Shown piece by piece: positions 11,990 to 24,364 of a stretch of DNA of 64,000 nt (positions are counted from its first letter, which is position 1; each line of letters starts with the position of its first letter). Below the pieces are notes generated by a model. That model was given only the letters and a program-made list of their open reading frames with translations. It had not been told where the DNA came from and made no database searches. The stretch spans positions 97,652,083-97,716,082 of the forward strand of contig NW_023604861.1 in assembly GCF_014898055.3 (NCBI RefSeq), given 5' to 3'. Origin of the DNA: Talpa occidentalis. Its lineage: Eukaryota > Chordata > Mammalia > Eulipotyphla > Talpidae. A program made the translations under genes and the position numbers.

Positions 11990-14375
11990 TCATTTTTCTG
12001 TTTATGTATCTGAATGGTGTGCAAATCTATGCATACACATAATATATACACATGCATAAATACACCCATATACACACACAAATATATATAATGTTTATAT
12101 GCAGATGTACAGACATAATAAATATGATCTTCTTTGCACACTGGTTTGAAGGTTTAGCAGTGGATAACTTTTCCATTTAGCAGTGGATAATAAATACCCA
12201 AAATTTCCCTTTGAATGCCTGATATATGTCACTGCCAACAAACCCTCTCCAACCTCCCCAAATTCTAAGCCAAGAATATTTTACATATTGAGCCCTTCCA
12301 CTCAGGTGAGATTCCCAGGCAATTTGGGGGGACTGGACCTGGCAAATGCAGCCCACACAGAGTGCCATAGCACTGGATGAAGTGAGTCAAAGGGGTTGAG
12401 ATGTCCCGATAACAGAGCACAGAGCAGTACCATGGCCCGTGTCCAGCAACCAGGAGAAACTGAATGAGGAGGGCCTCAAATAAGCCAAGGCTGCATTTGC
12501 TAGCAGGGGGTGAGGGAGTCCAGGCTGTCTGGCCTCTGTGCTCCATGCCTTCCAATGGGGCAGGGTCCAGTGGAGCAAGCTTACCAGACAACCAGCCAAA
12601 GGTGGGTAGGAGGGAACAGCATTTCTGGAGGAGTTGATTCCCAGAACATCTCCATCCTTAAAGGCAGTGAGCAGAATGGAAAGCACTAGAGAAGTCATCA
12701 CCCAGGACTTGAGTGAGCAATGAGACTTGCTAGAAGAGACCAATTTCAAACAAAGAAATAAAAGTATTCTAGTTAAACGTCTATATTTGGAAAAAAAAGA
12801 AAACCATAATTAGAGCATTGAAGCCCCACAGTCTAGAAACCTACATGTGTCTTACCCCATGGGCTAAGGGCAGCACACCTGTACTGGGAGGTGTGATTGG
12901 GGTATAAGACATAGATGGCAGCATCTGGCCAAAGTGGTATCACTTTGTACTTCTTTCCCTCTTTTTCTTCTCTTGTTCCTCTGAGGAGCTCTAAACCAAA
13001 CACTTTTTTGAGAATAGAGACCTTATTTCCCAGCTACCTCCAATAAATCCCTGCACATCACAATTCCACAATTCCACCATGAATGTGTTGAGTCAGCAGT
13101 ATTGCAGTAGAAGACCTTTGCCATGTGACTTATTACAACCTCTGAGGTTTCAAGCAAGCTCAGAGCAAAAAGACCCTGGAATCAGTCACAAATCCCTGGA
13201 AGAAACCAAGTTGCAGATCAGGGCATGGTCTCCTCAAAGACAAGGAGTAGAGACCTTGGAAGAGATTGCCAAATGAAAGGCCAGGGTCTGGAGGGCCTTG
13301 GATGGGAAAATCTGACCTCTACAAAAACCTCAAGGATCACACACTAATGGGCTTTCCAGAAAGACTTTAAGACAGAAAAGCCCGAGGAAGTACTGGTCTA
13401 GCATATGAACCTTTAAAGAGAAACCACATCTGTGGTCTTCTGTTGCCGCGGGCAGGGATTATGACTCAAATGTTTGTTCTTTGCTGTCTTCCTCCACACC
13501 TCTCAAAACACAAAAGTCCTTTTACCTGTTCAGAAGGGGAGCCTGTGTAGGTGTTGGCATTGCAGGGATGGAGGGGCTAATGGAAGCAGGACAAGAGGGA
13601 AGAGTGGGTCCAGAACGTAGGCGCCACCTGTTTGGAACATTTTGCTCATTATTCTCATTTGTCCGTGGTTGAATGAGTTGGCACGTGTGACTGGGTAAAG
13701 CATTGGAAGGGAGGCTGCAGCCTGACCTCAGCACCCAGGAAATGTCAAATGGAAGAAGCGGGAGATGGGTCAGGGGATTTGTCTTTGGGCTTCCCTCCAA
13801 AGAAGGAAAGCTGGAATGAAAGATGTTCCTTCCACAAAGATCTAAAAGTCAGAGGGTCAAATTGATGAATTTGTGAAATTGGAGGAACTGGCAACAAGAA
13901 ATCTCCCAGAAATCATGGGGGAAGATGGTGAGATAAATGCACACATTGGAAAAATATATGCTAAAATGTCAGGTTGAGGCTCCCACCAAACCTGGCAGCC
14001 TCCAGTAATATTACCCAACCACAGTGGGTTGACCCTGGCTACTCATCCGGATGCCCCATGGACTGTGAGCTCCAAGCAGGGGCTGGGCATGGGGACATCT
14101 CTCTGTCTTCCTGCAATGAACAGTAATGAAGCTTTGTACCCTCCTTAAGGGACTTCCATTGGGGAAGACAAGACAAATAAAAAGCCATCAGCCCCTAATG
14201 TGATCATACCTGTGGAACTGAACTGAGATTCATTCCTGCAACTGGACAACTTCATGGGGTGGGCACAGAGGGCAATTTAGTTGCATTTTGAAGGAGGGAC
14301 AGAATCTTCATAGGAACTAAAGATGTGGGGCAACTTTTGAGACTGGATCACTGGTTCTCAGAACAAATGGAGCAG
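11990..14375. other. Unique sequence; no gene seen
   Basis: An AT/AC-rich stretch at about 12030-12130 ('acatataatatatacacatg'-like) may be the continuation of an old LINE. The rest shows no recognisable repeat or exon. Overlapping frames at 12177-12749 on both strands look incidental. Confidence 0.4.
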
Positions 14376-14379
14376 ATGA

Positions 14380-15225
14380 GTTGAGAGGGTGCCACAGAAT
14401 GAACCACAAATGAAGAAGTTTCTTGGCTCACAATTCTCTGACACTTGGGTTCTCCATACCAAGCAATTCTCCATTTCTCTGCAGGCACCTACTAGATGTC
14501 CTGCAACTTTAACCAAGATTGACAACAATAACTACCCAGAGTTAGTGTGGCTGGCACAGTTGAAGTTTCAGTTACACAAAATTCCCCCCACTTTAGATCA
14601 TCAGTTACTCATACTTCTGTCTGATTTGAATACAATCAGAGGTTCCCATGATCCATTCTTCAAGCTCAGTAATTTGCTACAATAACTCACAAAGCCCAGT
14701 GAAACAATTTACTGCTACTGGTGTATTACAAAATACAGTATAAAAGATACAAATGCACAGCCAGCTTAGAGGGACGTAGGTAAGGTTTAAAGGGTAGTGA
14801 GGATAGTTTGGGGCTTGCCACCCTCTGGCATGTTGATGCCTTCACCAACCCAGATGGTCTCCAGATTCTTTTGTTTTTATGGTGGTTCCATTATATAGAC
14901 ATCATGAATTTAATCTTAGGCTGTTGATGATTAATTCAGTCCTTCAGTCCCCTCTCCTCCCTGGAAGTTACAGGGTGGACTTGAAATATCCAACTCTCTG
15001 AACACATGGCTGATTCCTCTGGCAACCAGCCCCCATGCTAAAACTACCTAGAGGCCTCACCGTGAGTCACCTCATTAGCACAGATTCAGGTATGGTTGAA
15101 AGTGCTTTATTATGAGTAACAAGAAACACTCCTCTACCCCCACCCTTCAGGAAACTCCAGGGGTTTCAGAAGCTCTGATAGGAACAGAGAATGAAAACTA
15201 AACATGTCCTTGTTACATCACAATA
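14380..15225 (-). mobile_element. Ancient LTR-retrotransposon LTR, paralogue of 59090-59975
   Basis: It shares ordered blocks with the element at 59.1-60.0 kb: 'accaagcaattct', 'aatttgct' plus 'actcacaga/aagc', 'gg.ttttatgg', 'ccagcccccat', 'cacctcattag' and 'gggtttcagaagctctg'. Minus orientation is inferred from the better-preserved copy's family pattern, in which a polyadenylation signal reads on the minus strand. It is old and diverged; I do not name the family. Confidence 0.65.
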
Positions 15226-15229
15226 CCCC

Positions 15230-17675
15230 AGTGTTTGAGGACTCTGTTCTGGTCCTGGCTAGCAGTTGCAGGTACAGAGTGTAAAAGGTTCACGGCATCT
15301 AGAATCCCTCTTTCTGGAGCTCAGCTGGGGCTGCACATTCTACCTTAAATGGTCTTTTCTCAATGTACTCTCAACCCCACCTAACATCAGAGAGGTCCGG
15401 GTTTCGCTTTTCGTCCTAAGTCCCTTCCTACCACATGCCAGGCTGCAGGTTGGCTTCCGATCCCAGTCAGGGCCAACAGAATCCTTGTTCTTCATTTGCC
15501 TGTCGGAGGCCAGTGGCTGATGTCTGACCAGATCTGGATGCCTGAGCTATCCTGAGGGTGCCCAGCGACTACCTGGCTGGTTCCGTCGATACTAGCCCTG
15601 TACAGATGGCCACAGTGGTGGCAGCGGTTAAGGGAGGGAACTGCCCTTCACAAAACTCTTCCCTCTACTTCTATCCACACCCAAAACCCACTCCCAAGGG
15701 AAGATCTGGAACCTCATCATGCCAAGGAGTACTAGCTATTGGCAGTGTACGAGGAGTTTGTGTGTGGAGCAAAGGGCTTCCTGTCACTGCCAGCAATCCC
15801 TACTAGGCACTTTCATCATTCAAAGTCCTTTCTCCACAGACCACCAGGAATTTTATGTCTGATCCCTTCTGCCAGGACCAGCCTCTCCTACTCTTGGACT
15901 GCCCATCCTCACAGCCTCATTCAGAGCAGTTCAGCTCAGCCCCAGCTCTGCCTGGGGCCTTCATAAGCAAAACACCATAAATGAGGACTTTCTTCCCTGG
16001 CAGCCACACAGATGAGGAAAGGGGACTCGCTCTTGGTCAGAGGCACAGGCAGGGGAGCAGGGAGGCTGCAGACTCAGTGTCCTGGTCACCAGTCACCAGG
16101 CAGAACCAACTGGCTCCTGTAAAACAGATGTGGGACTTCCTCCCTCAAATAATGTCAAGTTCTAAACTTCCAGGCTTCCCCTCCAAGGTAGGCAGTCCTA
16201 AGATCTCATGGCAAGGAGCTCTGAAGGTGAACTCAGAGCCCCCTGTAGGATTCCAGCCTGCTCTTCTTGCAGTTGAAGAGGGAAGAGCCTGCCATTCCCT
16301 GTGCCCTCCCTCTAACAAGTGCCCCTGTGTGTTTGAAGAATGCAGTTAAGTCATTCTTGAGCTTTCTCATCTCCAAACAAAAATCTCAGCCCCTGTAACC
16401 TTTCTTGGCAAATTTTAAGGCCCATAGGCAGAAGAAAAGTCAAACAAAAACATCTGATGGGACAGGTTTCCTATCTGCGACACAGGCTCTGAGTTCTGAA
16501 TGTGGGCTTTCATTCCATGTAAATTCAGTAGCTTCAAGTGTTGCAGCAAGTGAGAAACCAGGTACTGCTGCTTGAGCCCCGAGGTGTGTGCGCTGCAAGG
16601 CCCCGAGGGAGTGCTTGGCTGACCTTGTGTTTCTTCTGGGTTCAGATTCATTTGGGTGGTTGGAATGGCACATTGATTGGGAGGGACGCAAGAGCAGGTC
16701 TCTGCTCAAACTTCCTGCCCAGGTTTCCCTGGGATGGGACGGCCCCAACAGCCTCAGGAGCCAGGCAGCCTGCTGGGAAGGCTGCCCTCTGACCTCACAG
16801 AAGCCAGCAAGACCGGTTTCCCAAGTATTCTCTGGGGTGGGGAGGCAGGAGGCTGGTAACCTTACCCTTCACTAGCTCTCCCTGGGGAAACTTCCGGTTA
16901 CTTTTAAATCAGAGAGGCTGCCTGCACAGAGTGCCCTCAGCAGGGTTGTCTGATCCCTTTCAAAGCCCTCCCCTTGGTGTTTTTCTCAGGTACCTTTCCT
17001 GCATTTCCACTGGGCTGTCCTGAGACACCCGAGGTGAGCATGTTTCTCTGTTCTCCATTTTGCCTGCCTTGGGTGGCCTTCCCATGGCTGAGGGTCCTTT
17101 TGTTCACAGGGCTTCTTTCTTTCTTCAAAACCCAGTGTTGGTCCCTTCTCCTGAGCCTCCAGCATAGGGGAGTCACTTTGCAAGTTCATACCGTCTCTTA
17201 AGCAAAGCAAATTTTTTTTTTTTAATGAAGAGGAAAATTTTTTTGGACAGTGCCAGAATTCTGTGTGCCATTCTAGTTTTACCCAGGAGTAGACTGAGAA
17301 TAGGAGTGAATTCATGCAGAGTGCCACCCTCAGTTAGTCTGCACCTTGCCCTCCTGCTCACTGCTCAGGCCGGGAGCGCCTAGCTTTGCAACAGCAAACT
17401 TGACTAAGAGCAACAAAATCCTAAATAGTATTCAAGACTGGTGTCAGGCCAAAGAGAAAGCACATTTCCCAGTGCTGGGGAAAACACTGGCTGTGTGGAA
17501 TTTTCAACAGCAAGGGAGTGGGTTTCAAATGTGGCACCTCCACTCAAGTTCTCAAAAGTTTTGGCTGTATGAAAAATGTAGCCTAGGGATGACTTAGAAC
17601 TTACTTTGTGCCCTCCGCCAACCCCCAGAGAGAAGAATGTCCACCTGTGGCTCCTGCAGCTACTGGATAGGAAGC
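15230..17675. other. Unique sequence; no gene seen
   Basis: Moderately GC-rich, no identifiable repeat. Several 70-122-codon frames (e.g. 15981-16349) overlap one another in different frames and lack recognisable domains, so none is called. Confidence 0.45.
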
Positions 17676-17684
17676 TTCTGGCAG

Positions 17685-17785
17685 GAACACATCTGCCTTC
17701 CTCTTATATCCCTTGCATCCAGGACTGTCCTTGGCACTTGGAGGCTGTGAATAAATATTCTCAACTTTGCTGAACACTTGAATTT
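17685..17785 (+). repeat. Possible MIR3/L2 3' end
   Basis: Contains 'gtccttggcacttggagg' followed by 'gaataaatattctcaac' and 'gctgaacacttgaattta', resembling the 'ggcacatagtaggtgctcaataaatatttgttgaatga' pattern of MIR3/L2 3' ends. Confidence 0.5.
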
Positions 17786-18104
17786 ACTCATTAGTGATGT
17801 ACAGTCCCACTTGGATTTTTATGGTAAGCCCTAGGGCTTACTACACGCACTACACTGTGGATGGCAGCAGGCATCCTAAGATTTTTAGAAAATGATGTGC
17901 CAAAGATGTGTTCACAGAAGCAAAGATCCTTTTTCCAAATTCCTGTTTTCTCAAAGCAATTTTTCCTAAAGCAAATTCTTCAGGATGCCAATTTCTCAAG
18001 GTGTCAATGTAGAAAGAAAAAGAGAAAACATTTTGGTGGTCAGATGAATTCAGGATCAGATTAGTCTGGCTTCTTTAGCACAGGATTTCCCTCTTCTTCT
18101 TTTT

Positions 18105-18815
18105 CTTCTTTTTTTAAAAAGCTTTGTTGGAATAGCATTTCTATGTCAGGAAGTTGACCAGTTCATTAGCTTTTGGTATATTTGCAGAGTTGTGCGGTCA
18201 TCTCTAAGTTGTTACTGCAGAACATTTTCATCACTCCAAAAAGAAACCCTGTGGCCATTGGTGATGACTCCCCATACATACATACCCTTCCCCCAACTTA
18301 GGCAAACACAAATCTACTTTCTGTCTATATAGGTTTGCTTATTCTCACTATCTGCCACATAAGTGAAATCATACCATACGTGACCTTCTGGGTTATAGCC
18401 AGCTTTCATGCACGTGTAGCATGTGTCAGTACATCAATCCTTCTTACTGAGCAGTAGGATTCTGTTAAAGGAACATGCCTCATTTTGTTTACCTGTTCAT
18501 CAGTGGATGGATGTTTGAATTGTTTCTACTCTTTGACTACTCTGAATAATGCTGCTATAAACATTTATTAACATGTTTTGTGTGAACATGTTTTCAATTC
18601 TGCATTTAACTTTGAGGAACTACAAAGCTGTTTTCCAAAGTTGCTGCACTGTTCTACATTCCCACCAGCAATGTAACTGACCGTTCTCATTTCTCTATAG
18701 CATTTACCAATGTTCCTTATTGACCCTCTATTTTATATTGTTTTCCTAGTGGGTGTGAAGTGGTTTGGATATGCATTTCCCTCATGGCTAATGAGATTGA
18801 GCCTCCTTTCCTGGG
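18105..18815 (-). mobile_element. Old L1 3' end (L1M type), antisense
   Basis: Reads continuously as the reverse complement of an L1M 3' region: 'aacattttcatcactcc', 'aaaaagaaaccctgtggcca', 'aatctactttctgtctatat', 'gctgctataaacattt', 'ttccaaagttgctgcact', 'acattcccaccagcaatgta', 'ctagtgggtgtgaagtgg'. It is inactive and shows small indels. The 5' limit and tail are not clear. Confidence 0.85.
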
Positions 18816-18819
18816 CTTT

Positions 18820-20200
18820 GAAACCTTTGATGCATGCTGTGAATCTTCAAAAGTCAGCACAGTAGGCAGCAGTTGTTCCTAAAGGTATGGGGGTTTGGGA
18901 TCATCCTGGCAGAGGGTAGCCCCTGAAATACAAATGCACACCCCAAAGCCTGTCCCTACTTAGCAGTGTGAGTTTGGTGGATATATTTAAATCATTATTT
19001 TTGTAAATTTCACTCAAAGTAAAGAAATATTAACTCTTTACAGCTTCACATGAAACTTTATGAAGGGTAATTTTAGCTAAAAGAAAACAAGAAAACATAA
19101 TCTATCTTTGAAAAAATTGTGAAAATTCCATTGTTGACAGAGATGGTTGAGGAAGTTGGACCCAATGTGTTCCTTCTTCTAGCAGTCGCCAAGTGCTACA
19201 GGATTGTCCTGTTGCTTCCGTCTCCGAAATTGTTCAGGCCAAGCCCAAGTCTTGGCGCTGGGCCTCTTGGTCATGATGATCTCTCTTGGGGACTCCAAGC
19301 ATGGGGGTGGTTCCACAGTGGCATGGGGCAGCACTCTGCTCTGCCCCAACACTGCAGTAATGGCCTAGGTCTTGGAAATCAAACAGACCTTCGGCCAGAA
19401 TTTCTCAGGTGTTGGCTGAGCTAAGCAGTGCCCACCTGTCGGTCCACACATTGTTCCAGTGTCTTCCCAGATGCATCCTCCCTCTGTCTAGTTTTTCCAA
19501 CAGGAAGTTGGGCCATAGAGCTAACTGTGGCCTCCCATCTTTTGGGGTTCTTCTGCTTGCCCTGTGATTATGGGTGCTTGGGGTCCTCCAGAGGCCTTCC
19601 TGAAGTCCATCATCATGGTTTCCAGACTCACTGTCCTCAATTCCCACTGCATACCTGCCCCACCAACCAGTCACAGCCTCTCATATGAACCCTGTGAGAA
19701 ATCCCTTGCCAGAGGCTGAAATTTTTCCTTTAATAGAATTTGAATGTGTCCTTTCATCTAACACCTAAAACCATGGCAGGAACTATTTTTATAATAGAGC
19801 GACAGAGATCAAAAGGGGAGCATTTGGGTGTTCTGTAGCTTGTGGACACAACCTTGGCTGAACCTGCAGGTGAGCTGGTTAGCACAAGCCACTATTTTGC
19901 TGTTCTCCTAGTATTCTTTGTGTAAAGTCAATGATACCTACCTACTTGGTGCTTTTTATAGATCACTTTTCATCACCTCTAGCCTCTCCCTCTAAAGAAT
20001 GAGCATAACTGGTCTTGCCAGGTTATCTGGGCCACACTCACTGCATCTTTCTCTTCTGCTTCAGGGTAAGAAAGGACCTCAGCTTCCTAAAGGGACAAAA
20101 AGACCTCCAGGATGAGGGACAGGCACTTTGGGTAATGCCAAGATGATTGCATTTTTCTTCAAAACTTTATTATAAGGCTTTATAATTTACTTAAATTTGC
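18820..20200. other. Unique sequence; no gene seen
   Basis: A 101-codon open frame (19119-19424, plus) and an 89-codon frame (19405-19674, minus) have no recognisable domain. No other feature was identified. Confidence 0.4.
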
Positions 20201-20204
20201 TATT

Positions 20205-21615
20205 GTTTATGACAAAGCCATCTTAAGCAGTGGGACTGGTATCAAGATAGATGTATAGATCAATGAAGCAGAATTGGGAGTCCAGAAGCAGTCCAGATTA
20301 CTATTTATGTAGAAATCTATTTTTGACAAATCTCCAAGGAAATTCACTGTAGAAAGCATAATCTTCAATAAATGGTGCAGGAAAAAATGAGCAGCCATAT
20401 TAAAAAAAAAAAAGTAAAAGAAACCTAATTCTTACTTTGCACTATATAAAAAGTTAATTCAAAACAGATCATAGACATAAATGTAAGCGCTAACTCCTAG
20501 ATGAAAACAGAAGAAAATGTTAGTGACCTTGGCTTTGGCACCAATCAAATACAGATAAATACAGATCATAAAAGAAATAATCTATTCACTGGGTCTCATC
20601 AAAACAAAAACCAAATGTCTGCTCTTCAAAAAACACTTAGGAGAATGAAAAGGAAAGCCACAGACTGAGATAAAATATTTGCAAAACACATATATAATAC
20701 AAAGACTTACAGCCTTGTATTTATAAAGAAGTTATTTACAAGAAGACAAATAACACAATTGCTTAAATGGACAAAAGATCTAAACAGATGTTTCACCGAA
20801 GAATGTATTGGGGTAGCAAATAAGAACATGAAAAGAACCTCACCATACGTAGTCATTAGAGAAATGCAAACTACAACCACAATGAGATACCACTAAACAC
20901 CCACTAGAGTGGATAAAATGAAAAAGACTGACCATACCAAGTGTTCGAAGGACGTGAAACAACAGGAACTGCTGGTAGGAATGGAAAATAGTATGACCAC
21001 ACTGAAGAGGATATTATCAGTTTTTTAAAAATATATCTACCATATGACTCAGCCATTCCACCCCTGGTTATTTACACCCTACTAAAAAATGAAAACATAC
21101 ATTCACACAAAGACTTGCACCCAAATGTTCATAACAGCTTTATTTGAAATTGTCAAAAACAACCCAAATGAATCCAGCAGAGGACTGGGTTAGCAAATTG
21201 TGATGTATCCACACAAATGGAATGCTACTCAACAATAAAACAAAAGGAACTATTGCTATAAATAAAAACATAATGGAACCGCAAAATAAATATCATGAAT
21301 AAGAAAAGACAGGCAAAAAAGTATACATTATACGATTCCAATTACATAAAATTCCAGAAAATGCATCTAATTTATAGTGCCAGAAAGTGGATCTGTAATT
21401 GCCTATTGGAGGAGGGGGCTGGAGAGCTGGAGGAAGGAACTAAAAAGGGACAGAAGAAAACTTTTGGAGGTTTTGTATAGGATCATCATCTTAATTGTGA
21501 TGATGGTGTTAGAGGTGTATACATTTGTCAAGCCTTCTCAAATATACACTTTAATTATATACAGTTTATTATGTGGTAATTACTCTTACAAAGCTATCAC
21601 AAAACTAATAGAACC
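20205..21615 (+). mobile_element. Old L1 3' end (L1M type), sense
   Basis: Sense-strand L1: the C-terminal third of ORF2 and the 3' UTR. Landmarks in order: 'atctatttttgacaaa', 'ataaatggtgcagg', 'aatgaaaaggaaagccacag', 'ataaaatatttgcaaaacac', 'caatgagataccactaaaca', 'ccatatgactcagccattcc', 'aatggaatgctactcaacaa', 'gtatacatttgtcaa'. Broken by many stops and indels, so a dead copy. Confidence 0.88.
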
Positions 21616-21639
21616 CTTATCTCCTGGAGATATTCACTG

Positions 21640-22480
21640 AATGTTCTACAAACAAAATCACTGAAGGGTTGAAATTTGCTTCAAGATAATATATGTAGTA
21701 AAGTAGGTGGTGACATTGATATAAGGGCGATATGAAACTTAGGCAAATGTTGGCAACTGTTGAGTAGGTTCATTTTCACATGTTTGAAATATTACATTTT
21801 AAAATGCCACTAAGAACAATGAGTTTGTGGCATTTTAGCTTGCCTTATGCCCATCACCCTCTCTCCAGTTCCAAGGTAGCTTTGAATCAATAACTTACAA
21901 TTATGGAGAAAACCAGTCTGGTGTTTCTCTGAAAAAATGCCACTTGCAAGTCTGTCCTTATTTAATCTGATTTAGAGTTTGCCCAGTGTGAAAAATCATT
22001 TCCTCTAGTCCATTGTTAAAAAACATTTAGAGGCAATTGTTTAACTTTATAGAAGTTTGAGGCATTGGATAACAAAGCAAAAGATAAGCTAACCAAGGAG
22101 CTTAAAGTAAAAACTGGGGAATATGCTATACCTATGAGATTTGCAAAGCTCTAACATATTCTATTCTGGGGAATCTAGAAGTCCATGAGCATGAATAAGT
22201 AAGGCTTTTCACAGACCTGTGTGGTGTGCATATGTAGACAGAAACCATTAGGTCTTAGGATGTCACTCTGGCTTCACCAAGATTCTGCACAAATTGGAGG
22301 CTAAAGGAGAGATGTTGGCTGCTTGTCTGAGTGGTAAAGGGGCCCCAAAATGCTCACCTCACCAAAGACCAGCAGACTTATTTGTTCTAGACCTTTAAGA
22401 AAATCTCTGTCCAATCATTAGTTGACCATTAAACTAATCAAGTGGAGTCTTTAGTAGCTACACAAGATAAAGTATGCAAA
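21640..22480. other. AT-rich sequence, nothing identified
   Basis: No repeat family or gene recognised. Probably old LINE-derived or unique AT-rich DNA. Confidence 0.35.
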
Positions 22481-22489
22481 CTTTACAAA

Positions 22490-24360
22490 ATTGCATCAAA
22501 AAAATCACTAAACAAATAACAACAAACCTGGGGAGTGAAAGCAAGAGTCTGATTTCCAGAATTGCCACATGTTATTTAAAAGATCTAGTTTTCAACAAAC
22601 AAATAAGACATGTAAATAAATAAGAAAGTATGGTTTGTACAAAGGGAAAAAAGTAGCTAATGGAAACTGTCTCCAAGAAAACCCAGACACAGGACTTATT
22701 AGAAAAATCTCTAAATTTAGTTCAAAGAGCTGAAGGAAACCAAGTCTAAGGAACTGAAGGGAAGTATAAGAATGATGTATCATTTACTAGAGAATAAGGA
22801 GAAATTGTAAAAAGAACCAAATGGAAATTCTGAAGTTGAAAAATACAATAAATGAAATGGAAAATTGACTAGAATAGCAAAAAAGTAGATGTGATCGGGT
22901 GGAAGAAAGAATCAGCAAACTTGAAGAGAGGTCAGTTGAGATTATCCCAAATTGAGAAACAGAAAGAAAAAATAATGAAAAGCCTCAGAAAACTATGGGC
23001 CACCCGAAAGCATACCAACATATACAGAATAGGGAAGTAGAAAAAAGGAAAGGAACCAAAAAAAAAAAAAAAAAAGCTGAAGAAAGAATGCCTATAAACC
23101 TCTCAAATTTTATGAAAAACATTAAATTACACATCCAAGAAGCTGGACTCCAAGTATGATACACTAGAGACATCCACACCTAGATACATCATTATCAAAA
23201 TATCAAAAGACAAAAAGAGAATCATGAAAACTTTAAATTCTTTTTTTTATTATTTTTAATTTTTTTTTTTAAAGATTTACTTATTTATCTATACAAGCAC
23301 TGGGTACAATCAGAAGCGCGGGAGGGTGAGAGAATTCACCAGAGCCAGAGCGGGGAGCAGAGCAGGCAGAAGGACCGAAGTACACTGCTGAGGGGAGCAG
23401 TGGGTGCGGCAGGAGAGGTCTGTGCGCCATGTGGGACCCTCCTCCGGTGGCTGGGGAGCAGCTGGGGATCGAACCGGCGCTTACAGAGGCTGCGGGCAGC
23501 TTGGCAACACAGCGCTCAACGGCTGCACCACTGGGGAGGCCTGAAAACTTTAAATTCTTGAGAGAGAAGAACCTTATCACACACAAGTCATTCTCAATAA
23601 GATTAATAACTGATTTCTCCTCAGGAACTGTGGAAACCAGAAGGTAGCGGAATGACATATAAAAAGTGCTAAAATGAAAATAACTACCAACTAAGAATTC
23701 TACATCCAGCAAAATATTCATTTAAAAATGAAGAAATTAAGGCAAGAGTGGAATTAAAAAAAAATCTGAAAGAATGTGTCACTGACAGATTTGCCCTACT
23801 AGAATTATGGCATAGAGTCCCTCAGGATGAAATGAAGACACTAGACATCATCTAAATTAGTAAAGGTAACTGCATAGATAATAAAAGACAATATAAACGT
23901 ACTTTTTGATATGAACTCTTTTTTTCCTTTCCCATTTGATTGGCGATGTCTACATAAAGTCAAAATTACAAATCTGTATTGAGATACACGAACTATATAA
24001 AATGCTTTTGTATGACAATAACAGTGTAAAGGAGGGAGACTGGAAAATAGCTAAATAAGAGCAAAGTTTTTGCATACTATTGAAGCATCAAGTACTGTTG
24101 ACTTGGTATTACTCTAAACTATGTTGTCGTAAATTAAGGTGTTAGTTGTAATCTCCACCATATAGGATTTATCCCAGGAATGCAGTGTTGGCTGAACATA
24201 TGAAAATCCATTGTGATTGTAGTATGCCATTTTAATAGGATAAAGGACAAAACCTAATTATTTCAATAGCCACAAAGACATTTGACAATATCCAACATGT
24301 TTTCATGACAAAGCACTCAACAAACTAGTAATAAAAGGGAATTTTCTCAACCAATTTCCA
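22490..24360 (+). mobile_element. Old L1 (L1M/HAL1 type) with ORF1 region and internal deletion, split by a SINE
   Basis: About 22800-23225 and 23559-23760 carry the L1 ORF1 region: 'atggaaattctgaagttgaa', 'gaaagaatcagcaaacttga', 'acacatccaagaagctggac', 'tctacatccagcaaaatatt'. About 23760-24130 matches the segment following ORF1 in HAL1/L1M-type elements. The sequence then jumps at about 24160 to L1 ORF2 reverse-transcriptase code ('ggatttatcccaggaatgca', 'catttgacaatatccaacat'), so the N-terminal part of ORF2 is missing. A SINE sits at 23242-23541. Inactive. Confidence 0.75.
23225..23558 (-). mobile_element. tRNA-derived SINE (younger subfamily) with 17-bp target duplication
   Basis: Body 23242-23541, minus orientation. 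The perfect target-site duplication 'tgaaaactttaaattct' lies at 23225-23241 and 23542-23558. On the minus strand: head GGCCTCCCCAGTGG, A-box-like GTGGTGCAGCCG, B-box-like GGTTCGATCCC, then 'CTGCTCCCCTCAGCAGTGTA' and a tail AATCTTTAAAAAAA. It shares 'gcactgggtaca' and 'cagaagcgcgggagggtgag' with the copy at 46647-46952. That diagnostic block separates this subfamily from the older copies. Confidence 0.92.
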
Positions 24361-24364
24361 GGAT

